Positions 38,146 through 47,260 of a stretch of DNA of 51,206 nucleotides are shown here, piece by piece. The stretch comes from Chloroflexota bacterium (GTDB taxonomy: Bacteria > Chloroflexota > Limnocylindria > Limnocylindrales > CSP1-4): assembly GCA_005889475.1 (NCBI GenBank), contig VBGT01000075.1:1-51206 (forward strand), given 5' to 3'. The number at the start of each line of letters is the position of its first letter. Position 1 is the first letter of the stretch. The position numbers and the translations under genes are program-made. The notes under the pieces were generated by a model. It did not search any database and had not been told where the DNA came from. It saw only the letters and a program-made list of their open reading frames with translations.

Positions 38146-38616
38146 GTGACGCCGGGTGAATCGGAGTTCGTCGAGGAGATGGGTCGGTTCCTGGCATCCC
38201 TCGGGATGACCCCGATGGCCGGCCGGATGTGGGGCTGGTTGCTCATCTGCGATCCGCCTGAGCAGACCGCATCGGACATTGCGGCGGCGCTTCGCGCGAG
38301 CCGTGGCGCGATCAGCGGCACGGCCCGGCTCCTTGCCACGAGCGGCCTGATCCGCAGGACGACGCGAGCCGGCGATCGGCGGGAGTACTTCAGCGCGCCG
38401 CCCGAGGCACTCGACGCGATGCTCGGCAGCGCCGCTGCGATCTATCGCCAGATGCGTCAGATCGCCGAGCGAGGCCTGGCGGCGACGGCCGATCGCCCAC
38501 CACGGGCCAGAGCCCGGCTCCAGGAGTTCCGCGACGTCATGGCGTTCGTCGAGCAAGAGGTGCCGGCCGTCATCGGCCGGTTCCTGAAGGATCGCAACAG
38601 GAGAGGACAGGCATGA
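38146..38616 (+). CDS. GbsR/MarR-family transcriptional regulator
   Basis: EEMGRFLASLGMTPMAGRMWGWLLICDPPEQTASDIAAALRASRGAISGTARLLATSGLIRRTTRAGDRREYF. Confidence 0.87.
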   Translation: MTPGESEFVEEMGRFLASLGMTPMAGRMWGWLLICDPPEQTASDIAAALRASRGAISGTARLLATSGLIRRTTRAGDRREYFSAPPEALDAMLGSAAAIYRQMRQIAERGLAATADRPPRARARLQEFRDVMAFVEQEVPAVIGRFLKDRNRRGQA

Positions 38617-39530
38617 GCGCCGTCATCGAAACCGAGCAGCTGACCAAGTCGTATGGGCCGTTCCGCGGCATCGTCGAGGTCGATCTCGTCGTCAACCAGG
38701 GCGAGGTGTTCGGGTTCCTCGGGCCGAACGGGGCCGGCAAGACGACCACGATCCGGATCCTGCTCGATCTCATCCGGCCGACCGCGGGCCGCGCCAGCGT
38801 CTTCGGCATCGAGACGACCGCAGACCCGGTGGCGATCCACCGCCGGATCGGGTACCTGCCGGGCGAGTGGAACCTGTACGACCGCCTCACGGGCGCGGAG
38901 ACCATCACGTACTTCGCGAACCTGCGCGGCGGCGTGGACAGGACCTACGTCGAGCAGCTGGTGGAGCGCCTCGACCTCGATCCGTCGCGCCGCTTCCGCG
39001 AGTACTCGAGGGGCAACAAGCAGAAGGTCGGGCTGATCACCGCACTCCAGCATCGACCCGAGCTGCTGATCCTCGACGAGCCGACCGCGGGCCTCGATCC
39101 GCTCGTCCAGCAGACGTTCAACGAGCTGCTGTTCGAGGCGCGGGGGGAAGGCCGCACGGTGTTCCTGTCCTCGCACATCATCAGTGAGGTCGAGCGCACG
39201 TGCGACCGCGTCGCGATCATCCGCGAAGGTCGAATCGTCCGGCTGGATAGCGTCGAGGGCGTTCGCTCTCTCGCTGCCCATGAGGTCGAGCTGCGGTTCG
39301 CGGCGCCGGTGGCGGCTGCGCCCTTCGGGGCGATCCCCGGGGTGAGGAACCTGGTCGAGGAGGGCCGCACGCTGCGCATGCTCGTCGCCGGCCCGATTGC
39401 GCCCGTCGTCCGATTGGCCGGGCAGTTCGACCTGGTCGATTTCGTGAGCCGCGAGCCGTCGCTCGAGGAGGTTTTCCTTAGCGAGTACGGCAGCGCCAGC
39501 CCGGCGACCACGCCGGCGGCGGCCCGATGA
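38613..39530 (+). CDS. ABC transporter ATP-binding protein
   Basis: [56 protein letters not shown]. Confidence 0.94.
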   Translation: MSAVIETEQLTKSYGPFRGIVEVDLVVNQGEVFGFLGPNGAGKTTTIRILLDLIRPTAGRASVFGIETTADPVAIHRRIGYLPGEWNLYDRLTGAETITYFANLRGGVDRTYVEQLVERLDLDPSRRFREYSRGNKQKVGLITALQHRPELLILDEPTAGLDPLVQQTFNELLFEARGEGRTVFLSSHIISEVERTCDRVAIIREGRIVRLDSVEGVRSLAAHEVELRFAAPVAAAPFGAIPGVRNLVEEGRTLRMLVAGPIAPVVRLAGQFDLVDFVSREPSLEEVFLSEYGSASPATTPAAAR

Positions 39531-41218
39531 CCGCCGTCGCACCCGCGCCCGCGCTCGCGTCGAGCGTGATCCAGGCGCCCTCGCTCCGGGCGCGCCTGCT
39601 CGGTCTCGGCTCTATCTTCGGCAAGGCGTTCCGCGACAGCAGGCGGACGGCGATCGCCCTTGGCGCCCTGTTCGCGCTGGTCTTCATCGCCACGGCGGCA
39701 CAGATCGCCGAACAGTTCGACACCGCCGCCGATCGCCTCAAGTTCGCCGCGGAGCTGCAGGGCCTGCCGCCGATCTTCCAGGGCATGCTCGGCGAGCCGA
39801 TCGACATCGACAGGCTCGGCGGCTTCATGTCCTGGCGGATCCTGAACTTCATGCCGGTGATGCTCGGCATCTGGTCGGTGGTCGCGATGTCAGGCCTGCT
39901 CGCGGTCGAGCTCAACCGCGGGAGCATGGATCTGCTGGCCGCGTCGCCGATCAGCCGCGCGCGCCTGGCATTCGAGAAGCTCGCCGGCTACCTCGTCGCC
40001 CTCGCGGTTTCGATCGCGATCCTGGTCGTCGGGATGGCTGTCGCGTTCGCGGCGTTCTCGAAGCTGCCCGGCGACGCGGTGGGGATCGATGCGATCCTCG
40101 CCCACTCGGTCTGGCTCTATATCGCCATTCTGGTGCCCGGCGCCGTCGCCTTCGCCGTCGCGCCACTGCTCGGGCGGAACCAGGCGCTGGGCATCGGCGC
40201 GGTCGTGCTGTTCGCGAGCTTCGTGATCAACGGGTTCGCCGGCAGCGTGACCGCGTTCGAGCACGTACGTGGCCTCTCGTATTTCGCCATCACGGCCGAA
40301 CACCGCCCGCTCGCGGGCCGCTACGACTGGTCGTCGATCGCGCTGGTCGGCGGGATCATCGTCGCCCTCCTCGCGGCCGGACTGTGGGTCTTCTCGCGGC
40401 GCGACCTGCTCGTCGCTGTCGGTGGGCGAGTCCGGCTGCCAAGCATCGGGCTGTGGCTACGCGAGCCGTTCACGCGGGCCTTCGGTGAGCGCTTCCCGGC
40501 CGCGCTCGCGTGGGGGGCGTTCCTGGGCGTGTTCGGCCTGTTCATCGCGACCTCGGCAGACCAGTTCGTCAAGACCCTCGGGGCGATTCCCCAGATCGTG
40601 GCGATGATCAAGCAGTTCTTCCCGAACGAAGACATCCTCTCGACCGGCGGGTTCCTCCAGCTCGCCTTCTTCCAGGAGGCGATTCTGGCGATGACGCTCG
40701 CCGCGGGCGGCTTCGTCGCGGGCTGGGCATCGGACGAGAGCGAGCGCCGGCTCGAGCTGGTCCTCAGCACGCCCGTCGCGCGGGGGCGATGGGCGGTCCG
40801 GAGCGCGCTCGCCGTGCTCGCGGCGATCGCGGTGATGACCGCGGTCATGGCCGTCGGGGTCGGCGCCGGCGCCGCCACGCAGGCGGGTGACGCCACGCGG
40901 CCCGTGCTCGGGCTGTGGGTGCTCGGGCTGTATGGGATGGCGCTCGCGGGCATCGGCCTGGCTGTCGGCGGCCTGATCCGGCCGAGCCTGGCCGCGCCGG
41001 TCACGATCGTCGTCGGCCTGGGTTTCTACCTCCTCGACCTCATCGGTTCGATCCTCGACCTGCCCGACGCGGTCCTTGGTATTGCCCTGAACCGGCATCT
41101 CGGCCGGCCCATCCTCGGTGTCTACGACGAGGCCGGCATGCTCGCATGCGCGGCGCTGGCGGTCGGCGGCGTGGTCCTGTGCGCGATCGGCATGCGCCGT
41201 CGCGACATCGGCCGGTGA
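39527..41218 (+). CDS. ABC-2 type exporter permease
   Basis: Multiple hydrophobic segments in 563 aa; 4-nt overlap with ATPase gene; SPISRARLAFEKLAGYLVAL, STPVARGRWAVRSALAVL. Confidence 0.88.
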   Translation: MTAVAPAPALASSVIQAPSLRARLLGLGSIFGKAFRDSRRTAIALGALFALVFIATAAQIAEQFDTAADRLKFAAELQGLPPIFQGMLGEPIDIDRLGGFMSWRILNFMPVMLGIWSVVAMSGLLAVELNRGSMDLLAASPISRARLAFEKLAGYLVALAVSIAILVVGMAVAFAAFSKLPGDAVGIDAILAHSVWLYIAILVPGAVAFAVAPLLGRNQALGIGAVVLFASFVINGFAGSVTAFEHVRGLSYFAITAEHRPLAGRYDWSSIALVGGIIVALLAAGLWVFSRRDLLVAVGGRVRLPSIGLWLREPFTRAFGERFPAALAWGAFLGVFGLFIATSADQFVKTLGAIPQIVAMIKQFFPNEDILSTGGFLQLAFFQEAILAMTLAAGGFVAGWASDESERRLELVLSTPVARGRWAVRSALAVLAAIAVMTAVMAVGVGAGAATQAGDATRPVLGLWVLGLYGMALAGIGLAVGGLIRPSLAAPVTIVVGLGFYLLDLIGSILDLPDAVLGIALNRHLGRPILGVYDEAGMLACAALAVGGVVLCAIGMRRRDIGR

Positions 41219-41280
41219 GCCACTGATCGCGTCGACGCGTCCGGCCTGTGGCGGGCTGACTGGCCCCGCACACTTCGCTG

Positions 41281-42192
41281 ATGCCAACCCTGGCCATCGG
41301 GCTCGTGCTCGTCGCGGCCGTGCTGCATGCCGGCTGGAACGTGCTGCTCAAGACGTCGGGCGACACGCTCTGGACGGCCCTCCGGCTGCAGGCCATCGGG
41401 ACGGCGATCCTGCTCCCGATCGGGATCGCGGCGTGGCTGTGGAACGGGATGCCGGCGGTCTCGGCCGCGGCGTTCTGGCTCGCCATTGCCTCGGGGGTGG
41501 TCGAGGCGATCTACTTCGTGTGCCTGTCCGCCGCGTACAGCCGCGGTGCGCTGTCGCTCGTCTATCCGCTCGCCCGGGGAAGCGCCCCGCTCCTGGCTGT
41601 CGCGGTCGGCATCCTGCTGCTCGGTGAGCGGCTGGCCCCAGGCGCGCTGCTCGGCGTCGGGTGCCTGCTCGTCGGGATCCTGCTCGTCGCCCGGCCGTGG
41701 CAGGCGATCCAGGCAGCGGGACGGGCGCAGCGCGGCGCTATCGGGTTCGCGCTCGCGACCGGCGCCTCGATCGCCGCCTACTCCGCGATCGATCGACTCG
41801 GCGTCCGCGCCACCGAACCATGGCTCTATGGCTCGATGCTTGCCGTCGCGGCGACGAGCTTCCTTGGAGTCGCAGTGGTGATCGGCCGGCGGACCGGGTT
41901 CCTGGCGCCGGCGCCGACGTCCGCGCCGCCCGGGCAGCGGCAGGGCACCAACCTCGGGCGCGACGCGGTGGCCGGGATCCTCGCCCTGGCCGCCTACCTC
42001 CTGGTGCTGAGCGCGTACTCGATCGCCCCGTTGGCGACCGTCGCGCCGCTCCGGGAATCGGGCATCGTCCTGGCCGCGGCGTGGGGCTCGATCCGCTTGG
42101 GCGAGGCGGCCGGTCGCCGGCAGGCGACGTACCGCACCGCAGCCGCCGGCCTCGTCGTGGTCGGCGCGATCCTGCTCGCGACCGCGCGCTGA
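41281..42192 (+). CDS. EamA/DMT-family transporter
   Basis: About ten hydrophobic segments; AVLHAGWNVLLKTSGD; LAPGALLGVGCLLVGILLV. Confidence 0.85.
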   Translation: MPTLAIGLVLVAAVLHAGWNVLLKTSGDTLWTALRLQAIGTAILLPIGIAAWLWNGMPAVSAAAFWLAIASGVVEAIYFVCLSAAYSRGALSLVYPLARGSAPLLAVAVGILLLGERLAPGALLGVGCLLVGILLVARPWQAIQAAGRAQRGAIGFALATGASIAAYSAIDRLGVRATEPWLYGSMLAVAATSFLGVAVVIGRRTGFLAPAPTSAPPGQRQGTNLGRDAVAGILALAAYLLVLSAYSIAPLATVAPLRESGIVLAAAWGSIRLGEAAGRRQATYRTAAAGLVVVGAILLATAR

Positions 42193-42210
42193 GCCGAGCG
42201 GCGCAGCCGC

Positions 42211-43164
42211 CTAGGCAGCGGCCCCCGTCGACGTATCCGGCGACTGCTCGGCGGCTCGGCGGCCGAAGATGCGCCGAGTGCCGAACTTGCTGTTCACCAG
42301 GGTGACGCCGCCGAGGATGAGCCCCGTGCCGCCGATGACACGAGCGTCGACCTGCTCGCTGAACATCAGCGCCCCGGTCACGATGCCGACGACCGGCAAC
42401 AGGTAGGCCAGCTGCGACGTGGCCGTCGCCCCGATCCGCCCGAGCAGCCGGAACATGATCAGGTACGCGGCCCCGGACCCGAGGAGCCCGAGCCAGAGCA
42501 CCGCGATCAGCGCGTTCGGGTTCCAGGCGACGGCGAGTGGCTTCTCGAAGACGAGCGCAAGCGCGGCGACCATGAGGAACGCGAAGCCGACCTGGAAGAC
42601 GGCCGGGATCATCGGTCGCAGGCCCTTGATGTTGCGGCGCGCGTACACGGCACCGACGGCGTAGGAGACCGTCGAGCCGAGGAGCGCCACCTCGCCGGTC
42701 ACCTGGCTGCCGCCGAGGGCGCCGGCGAGACCGGGCGCGACCAGCACGACCACGCCGACATAGCCGACGATGACCCCGACCAGCCGGCCGAGGGTGATCG
42801 GCTCGTCGGGGAAGACCAGCGCGGCGAGCACGATGACGAGCAGCGGCACCGCCCCGTTGAGGATCGCGGCGATGGCCGATGCGACCGATTGCTCCGCCCA
42901 GGTGATCAGCGAGAACGGGATCACGATATTGACCGCGGCCATGACGAGCAGGTGCAGGTACGTCCGCGGGTTCCTGGGCAGCGGCTCCTTCGCGACGGCG
43001 ACCACCGTCGCGAGCAGGGCAAAGCCGATCAGCAGCCGGCTCGCGATCAGGGTGAACGTGGGCAGCGTCTCGACGCCGAGCTTGATGAAGGCGTAGCTGG
43101 TGCCCCACATCACGCCGAGGGTGAGCAACAGGGCCAGGTCGGTGCGGGTCGGTCGGGCGATCAC
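42211..43164 (-). CDS. EamA/DMT-family transporter; exact start uncertain
   Basis: ALLLTLGVMWGTSYAFIKLGVETL; FPDEPITLGRLVGVIVGYVGVVVLV; hydrophobic 10-TM pattern. Confidence 0.85.
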   Translation of the reverse strand: MIARPTRTDLALLLTLGVMWGTSYAFIKLGVETLPTFTLIASRLLIGFALLATVVAVAKEPLPRNPRTYLHLLVMAAVNIVIPFSLITWAEQSVASAIAAILNGAVPLLVIVLAALVFPDEPITLGRLVGVIVGYVGVVVLVAPGLAGALGGSQVTGEVALLGSTVSYAVGAVYARRNIKGLRPMIPAVFQVGFAFLMVAALALVFEKPLAVAWNPNALIAVLWLGLLGSGAAYLIMFRLLGRIGATATSQLAYLLPVVGIVTGALMFSEQVDARVIGGTGLILGGVTLVNSKFGTRRIFGRRAAEQSPDTSTGAAA

Positions 43165-43289
43165 CGCCGGAGTGTACCTCCATCTTGGCCTAGACGAGTG
43201 TGCCAAGGCTCCGCTCGTTGCCGCATACGACCTCCAACACGGTCCGCCCGATCTTGGTTGCCCGATTTAGGGATTCGAGCTCGCGGCCT

Positions 43290-43307
43290 ATCGGTCGGAC
43301 GACCGAT
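43290..43307. promoter_or_regulatory. Palindromic operator copy 1: ATCGGTCG-GA-CGACCGAT
   Basis: Perfect 8-2-8 inverted repeat, arms identical to 47230-47247; ~75 bp upstream of ATG 43382. Confidence 0.75.
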
Positions 43308-43381
43308 GACCGAGGGACTTGGTCGGAACAGCCTCCTTAAAGCAGCGCCGGAACAGGCCGGCGACCAAGCGGAGGAACGGC

Positions 43382-43630
43382 ATGGGCAAGTTCATGGACG
43401 TCCACAACGGGTTCTTCGGCGTGAGCGCCGAGCAGCTCCGGGACGCCCACAACCGCGACCTGGCGATCCAGGACGACGAGACCGTGGTCTACGAGCGGGC
43501 CTGGCTCGACCCTGAAGCAGGGAAGGTCTTCTGCCTCGCAACCGGGCCGTCGAAGGAGGCCGTGATGCGCATCCACCAGCGCGCCGGCCACCCGACTCCC
43601 GAGGTCTACGAAATCATGGCTGAGGTGTGA
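43382..43630 (+). CDS. DUF4242/SCO4226-like nickel-binding family protein
   Basis: GKFMDVHNGFFGVSAEQLRDAHNRDLAIQDDETVVYERAWLDPEAGKVFCLATGPSKEAVMRIHQRAGHPTPEVYEIMAEV; GGAGGA SD. Confidence 0.8.
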   Translation: MGKFMDVHNGFFGVSAEQLRDAHNRDLAIQDDETVVYERAWLDPEAGKVFCLATGPSKEAVMRIHQRAGHPTPEVYEIMAEV

Positions 43631-44187
43631 CGATGATCGGAATTCGTTCAGGCCGCCGCCTACGCGCCACGAGCGCGCTCGGGCTGGCCTTGCTCATCGT
43701 GCCGGCGTTCACCGGCGTCGCCAACGGCGCCGGCCAGGCCGACGTCGCGCAGGTCCGCCAGGCGACCCTCAAGTACCGCGACGTGAACGCCGCCATCGCC
43801 GACGGCTACGTCAAGTTCTACAAGTGCACCGAGCAACCCGGCATCGGGACAATGGGCCAGCACTACGTCAAGTTGCCGCTCGTCGGCGACCCGGCGATCA
43901 ACGCGCTGACGCCGGAGGTTCTCGTCTACGCGCCGAAGCGCAGCGGCGAGCTGAAGCTCGTGGCAGTCGAGTACGTCGTCACGCAGGCCGACTGGCAGAC
44001 CGCGTTCGGCTCGGCGACCCCGACCGTCCTCGGCCAGAACATGCTCTTCCGGGCCGCCGGCAACCGCTACGGCCTGCCGAACTTCTACGAGCGGCACGCC
44101 TGGCTGTGGCAGGGCAACCCGCTCGGCCTGTACAACGACTGGAACCCGGACATCAGCTGCCTGGGCAACGGCGACAACGGCGGCTGA
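43627..44187 (+). CDS. Secreted protein of unknown function
   Basis: Signal peptide ATSALGLALLIVPAFTGVANGA; GTMGQHYVK, PNFYERHAWLWQGNPLGLYNDWNPDISC; 4-nt overlap with upstream gene. Confidence 0.8.
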   Translation: MTMIGIRSGRRLRATSALGLALLIVPAFTGVANGAGQADVAQVRQATLKYRDVNAAIADGYVKFYKCTEQPGIGTMGQHYVKLPLVGDPAINALTPEVLVYAPKRSGELKLVAVEYVVTQADWQTAFGSATPTVLGQNMLFRAAGNRYGLPNFYERHAWLWQGNPLGLYNDWNPDISCLGNGDNGG

Positions 44188-44210
44188 TCGAGCTCGCTCT
44201 CCTCGCACGA

Positions 44211-44248
44211 CGGTCGGCCGGCGGCGCAAGCCCCGGCCGGCCGTTTTT
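44211..44248 (+). terminator. Rho-independent terminator with GCAA tetraloop
   Basis: CGGTCGGCCGG-C-GGC-GCAA-GCC-CCGGCCGGCCG followed by TTTTT. Confidence 0.85.
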
Positions 44249-44263
44249 CGTGCGTGCGCCGCC

Positions 44264-47194
44264 TCAGTTGGGCGCGGCGACCTGGAGCTGGGGCGGCGTC
44301 GGCGACGCCGGCGGCTCGGTGGCACGCACGGTCGCGGCCCACGCCGCGATCTCCGCGCGTCGAGCGACCCCGAGCTTGGCGAGGATGTGCTCGACGTGGG
44401 CGCTCACCGTCTTCGGTGACAGCACGAGCTCGGCCGCGATCTGGGCGTTGGTGAGCCCCGACGCGACCAGCCGAGCAATCTCGAACTCGCGCACGGTGAG
44501 CGGCCGCCACGGTTCGTCCTCGAGCCCGCGCCCGCGGCCGGCCTTCGACAGCTCCTCCGCTCGAGCGAGCAGCGGCTCGCTCCTGAGCTCCAGGGCGATC
44601 GACCGGACCTCTGCCAGGATCGCCGCTGCGTCCCCGTGCCGGTTCATGCGCATGAGGCAATGCGCCAGGTCGAGCCGTGCCCACGTGGCCTCCCAGACAC
44701 GACCGCGCTCCTGCCAGCCGCGGACGGCCCGCTCCAGCGCCTCGCGCGCGGCCGAGAGTGACCCGGCGGCGAGGCGCGCGAGGCCATCGGCGTGGCTCAA
44801 CGCCGGACCCGCGACAGATTCCCAGGCCGCGAGGTGCTCGCGGGCGCGGGCCACCCAGCGTTCGGCGTCATCGGGCCGCCGTGCGGCGATGAATGCTCGC
44901 GCGCCGGTCACGACGAATGGAATGAACAGCGCTCGCTCGCCAACCGCGCTGGCGATCGCCCAGCCCTCCTCGCAGCGCGCGACCGAGGCGTCCGCGTCGC
45001 TGGTCAGGAGATCGGTCTCGGCCAGGCCCCACAACGGCGTGAGGATGAACTGGTTCTCACCAATTCGTCGCCCTGACGCGAGCGATTCCTCGAGCCAGCG
45101 CCTCGCCTCGTCCGGACGGCCGCGGCCGAGGGCGACGAGTCCGATGACATCGAGCGATCCGATCACGCCGCGCGGGCAGCCGCGATCGACCAGCTCCTGC
45201 CGGGCGCGCTCATCGGCCGCGTCCCAGCGACCGGCGGACCAGTCGAGGACCGCCCGCGTCGTCGCCATCATTTGGCGGCAATGCGATTGCTCGATCGCAT
45301 CCGCGTACTGGAGGCCTTCGTGGAGCGCCAGCTCGGCAGTGCTGGCGTCCATGATGCGCGCCGCAAGGATGGCGAGATTGCGATAGCCGGTGACGCCGAC
45401 CGATTCGAAGCCGGCGTCCCGCGCCTCGCGGGCAGCCCGCATGCCGTCGCGCAGGCCCGTCTCGTAGCGGCCGGCGACGATGTCGATCCTGGCCAGGAGC
45501 AGATCGGCATCCAGTGCCGTTTCCCGATCGCCCACCGATTCGGCTAGTTCGCGCGCACCGATGGCTTCGCTGCGTGCGGCTGAAAGGTCCGAGGCGGCCC
45601 GCAACCGATCATCGGCGCGGAGCATCGTGTAGAAAGCCCGAACTTTCTCCCGCTCCGCCGTCGGTGGCAGGGCGGCGATCTCCGCGAGCGCCCGGTCGGT
45701 GATGGCGCGAAGGTCGCCGGTCGGGGCCCCACCCCGCGCCGCCAGCATGTAGTCCGAGATCAGCATCCCTGCGGCCTCGAGCGGCCTGCCGGCTTCCAGA
45801 TAGAGCTGGCGTGCGCGCGCGCCCGCCGTTCCGGATTCCTTGTTCAGCTCGATGGCCGCTGCTGCGTTGGAGAATCGCTCGTAGAGATCGGCTTGCTCTT
45901 CCACCGGCAGGTCCGGCGGCATGTTGTCGATCGCCCGCTGGTAGAGCTCGAACGCCTCCTGGCGGGCCGAGATCCGGCTCGCCTCGCGGGCGGCGGTGAG
46001 CGCGGCGCGGAAGGCCTGGGGTCGGAGGCCGGCGCGCTCGTAGTGGCGCGACGCGTGGACGACGCTCGACCCATCGAGGTGCATCACGAACTCAGCCGCC
46101 TGGGCGTGGAACCGGCGCAGCTGCGACGGTGGCACGGAGCCGTAGATCGCATCGCGCAACAGCTGGTGTCGGAAGTCGTAGTAGCCGCGGTCGATGTAGT
46201 CGAAGGGATAGATGATCGCCGCGTCGACGAGCTCCTCGAGCGTCGGCTCGAGCTGGGCAAGCGGCCGGTCGATGATCCCGGCCATCACGTCGGGCGTGAA
46301 GCAGCGCCCGATCACGGCGCCCGCGCGCGCGATCGTCCGCGCATCGGGTGAGAGCCGGGACAGTCGCGAGAGGACGGCGTCGCCGATCGTGTCCGGGACG
46401 GTCGCCTCGCGGATCAGCCGGCCGTCGTGACGCGCATCGTCGTCGAGCGCGGCGAGTAGCTCCTCGATGTGGAGCGGGATGCCGTTGGTGCGCTCGTAGA
46501 CCGCCTCGACGACGTCACTCGGCGCCGGCAGGTCGCCGCCGAGGATCAGCGTCGTGGCCATGCCGGTCTCCTCGAGCGTGAGCCGGCGCAGGCGGACCTC
46601 CTCGGCGTGGCGCTGGCTGAGGAGGCGAGCGCGCCACTCCCGGTGGATCGTGTCGGCCGGGAACTCGTCCCCGCGGTAGTCGCCGACGATGAGCAGCGGC
46701 AGATCCGCGGCATGTCGAGCGAGCTCGCCAACCACCTCGAGGCTCATCTCGTCCGTCCAGTGGAGGTCATCGAAGATGAGCATGGTCGGCCGGTCGATCG
46801 CCTCGAGGATGCGGTCGGCGGCCGTCCGGACCATGAGCCGGCGGGATCCGAGCGCGTCGCCCTCATGTCGACCGTCGATCGCCAGCAGGCCCTTCGACAA
46901 TGCCTTGAACGGCTCGCTGCCGCGCATCCCGGTGGCCATCTCGCGAATCGAGGCGAGGGGGACCTGGTGGTCCTGGGGCGCGACCGACCCGCCCTCCACT
47001 CGAAGCCCTGCGGCCAGTGCCTTGCGCATCGCGGCCCTGATCAGGCGCGTCTTGCCGAGCCCCGCCTGGCCCGAGATGAAGAGCGCGTGGCCGCGACCGC
47101 GATCCGCCTCGGCGATCAGCTCGTCGAACAGCTCGAGCAGATGGTCGCGGCCGACGAGGATCGGGCACTGGACGATGCGGCCGGTGCTGCTCAT
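44264..47194 (-). CDS. Large LuxR-family regulator with N-terminal AAA/STAND ATPase
   Basis: Walker A FISGQAGLGKTRLI; C-terminal LuxR HTH LTVREFEIARLVASGLTNAQIAAELVLSPKTVSAHVEHILAKLGV. Confidence 0.93.
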   Translation of the reverse strand: MSSTGRIVQCPILVGRDHLLELFDELIAEADRGRGHALFISGQAGLGKTRLIRAAMRKALAAGLRVEGGSVAPQDHQVPLASIREMATGMRGSEPFKALSKGLLAIDGRHEGDALGSRRLMVRTAADRILEAIDRPTMLIFDDLHWTDEMSLEVVGELARHAADLPLLIVGDYRGDEFPADTIHREWRARLLSQRHAEEVRLRRLTLEETGMATTLILGGDLPAPSDVVEAVYERTNGIPLHIEELLAALDDDARHDGRLIREATVPDTIGDAVLSRLSRLSPDARTIARAGAVIGRCFTPDVMAGIIDRPLAQLEPTLEELVDAAIIYPFDYIDRGYYDFRHQLLRDAIYGSVPPSQLRRFHAQAAEFVMHLDGSSVVHASRHYERAGLRPQAFRAALTAAREASRISARQEAFELYQRAIDNMPPDLPVEEQADLYERFSNAAAAIELNKESGTAGARARQLYLEAGRPLEAAGMLISDYMLAARGGAPTGDLRAITDRALAEIAALPPTAEREKVRAFYTMLRADDRLRAASDLSAARSEAIGARELAESVGDRETALDADLLLARIDIVAGRYETGLRDGMRAAREARDAGFESVGVTGYRNLAILAARIMDASTAELALHEGLQYADAIEQSHCRQMMATTRAVLDWSAGRWDAADERARQELVDRGCPRGVIGSLDVIGLVALGRGRPDEARRWLEESLASGRRIGENQFILTPLWGLAETDLLTSDADASVARCEEGWAIASAVGERALFIPFVVTGARAFIAARRPDDAERWVARAREHLAAWESVAGPALSHADGLARLAAGSLSAAREALERAVRGWQERGRVWEATWARLDLAHCLMRMNRHGDAAAILAEVRSIALELRSEPLLARAEELSKAGRGRGLEDEPWRPLTVREFEIARLVASGLTNAQIAAELVLSPKTVSAHVEHILAKLGVARRAEIAAWAATVRATEPPASPTPPQLQVAAPN

Positions 47195-47228
47195 CGAGGG
47201 GAGTGTAGGGGCAGCTCACCAGGCGCCG

Positions 47229-47248
47229 CATCGGTCGAACGACCGATG
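47229..47248. promoter_or_regulatory. Palindromic operator copy 2: CATCGGTCG-AA-CGACCGATG
   Basis: Perfect 9-2-9 inverted repeat centred ~44.5 bp upstream of ATG 47194; minus-strand TACACT (47202-47207) lies 7 nt from ATG. Confidence 0.75.
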
Positions 47249-47260
47249 GACGCCGGCGCC

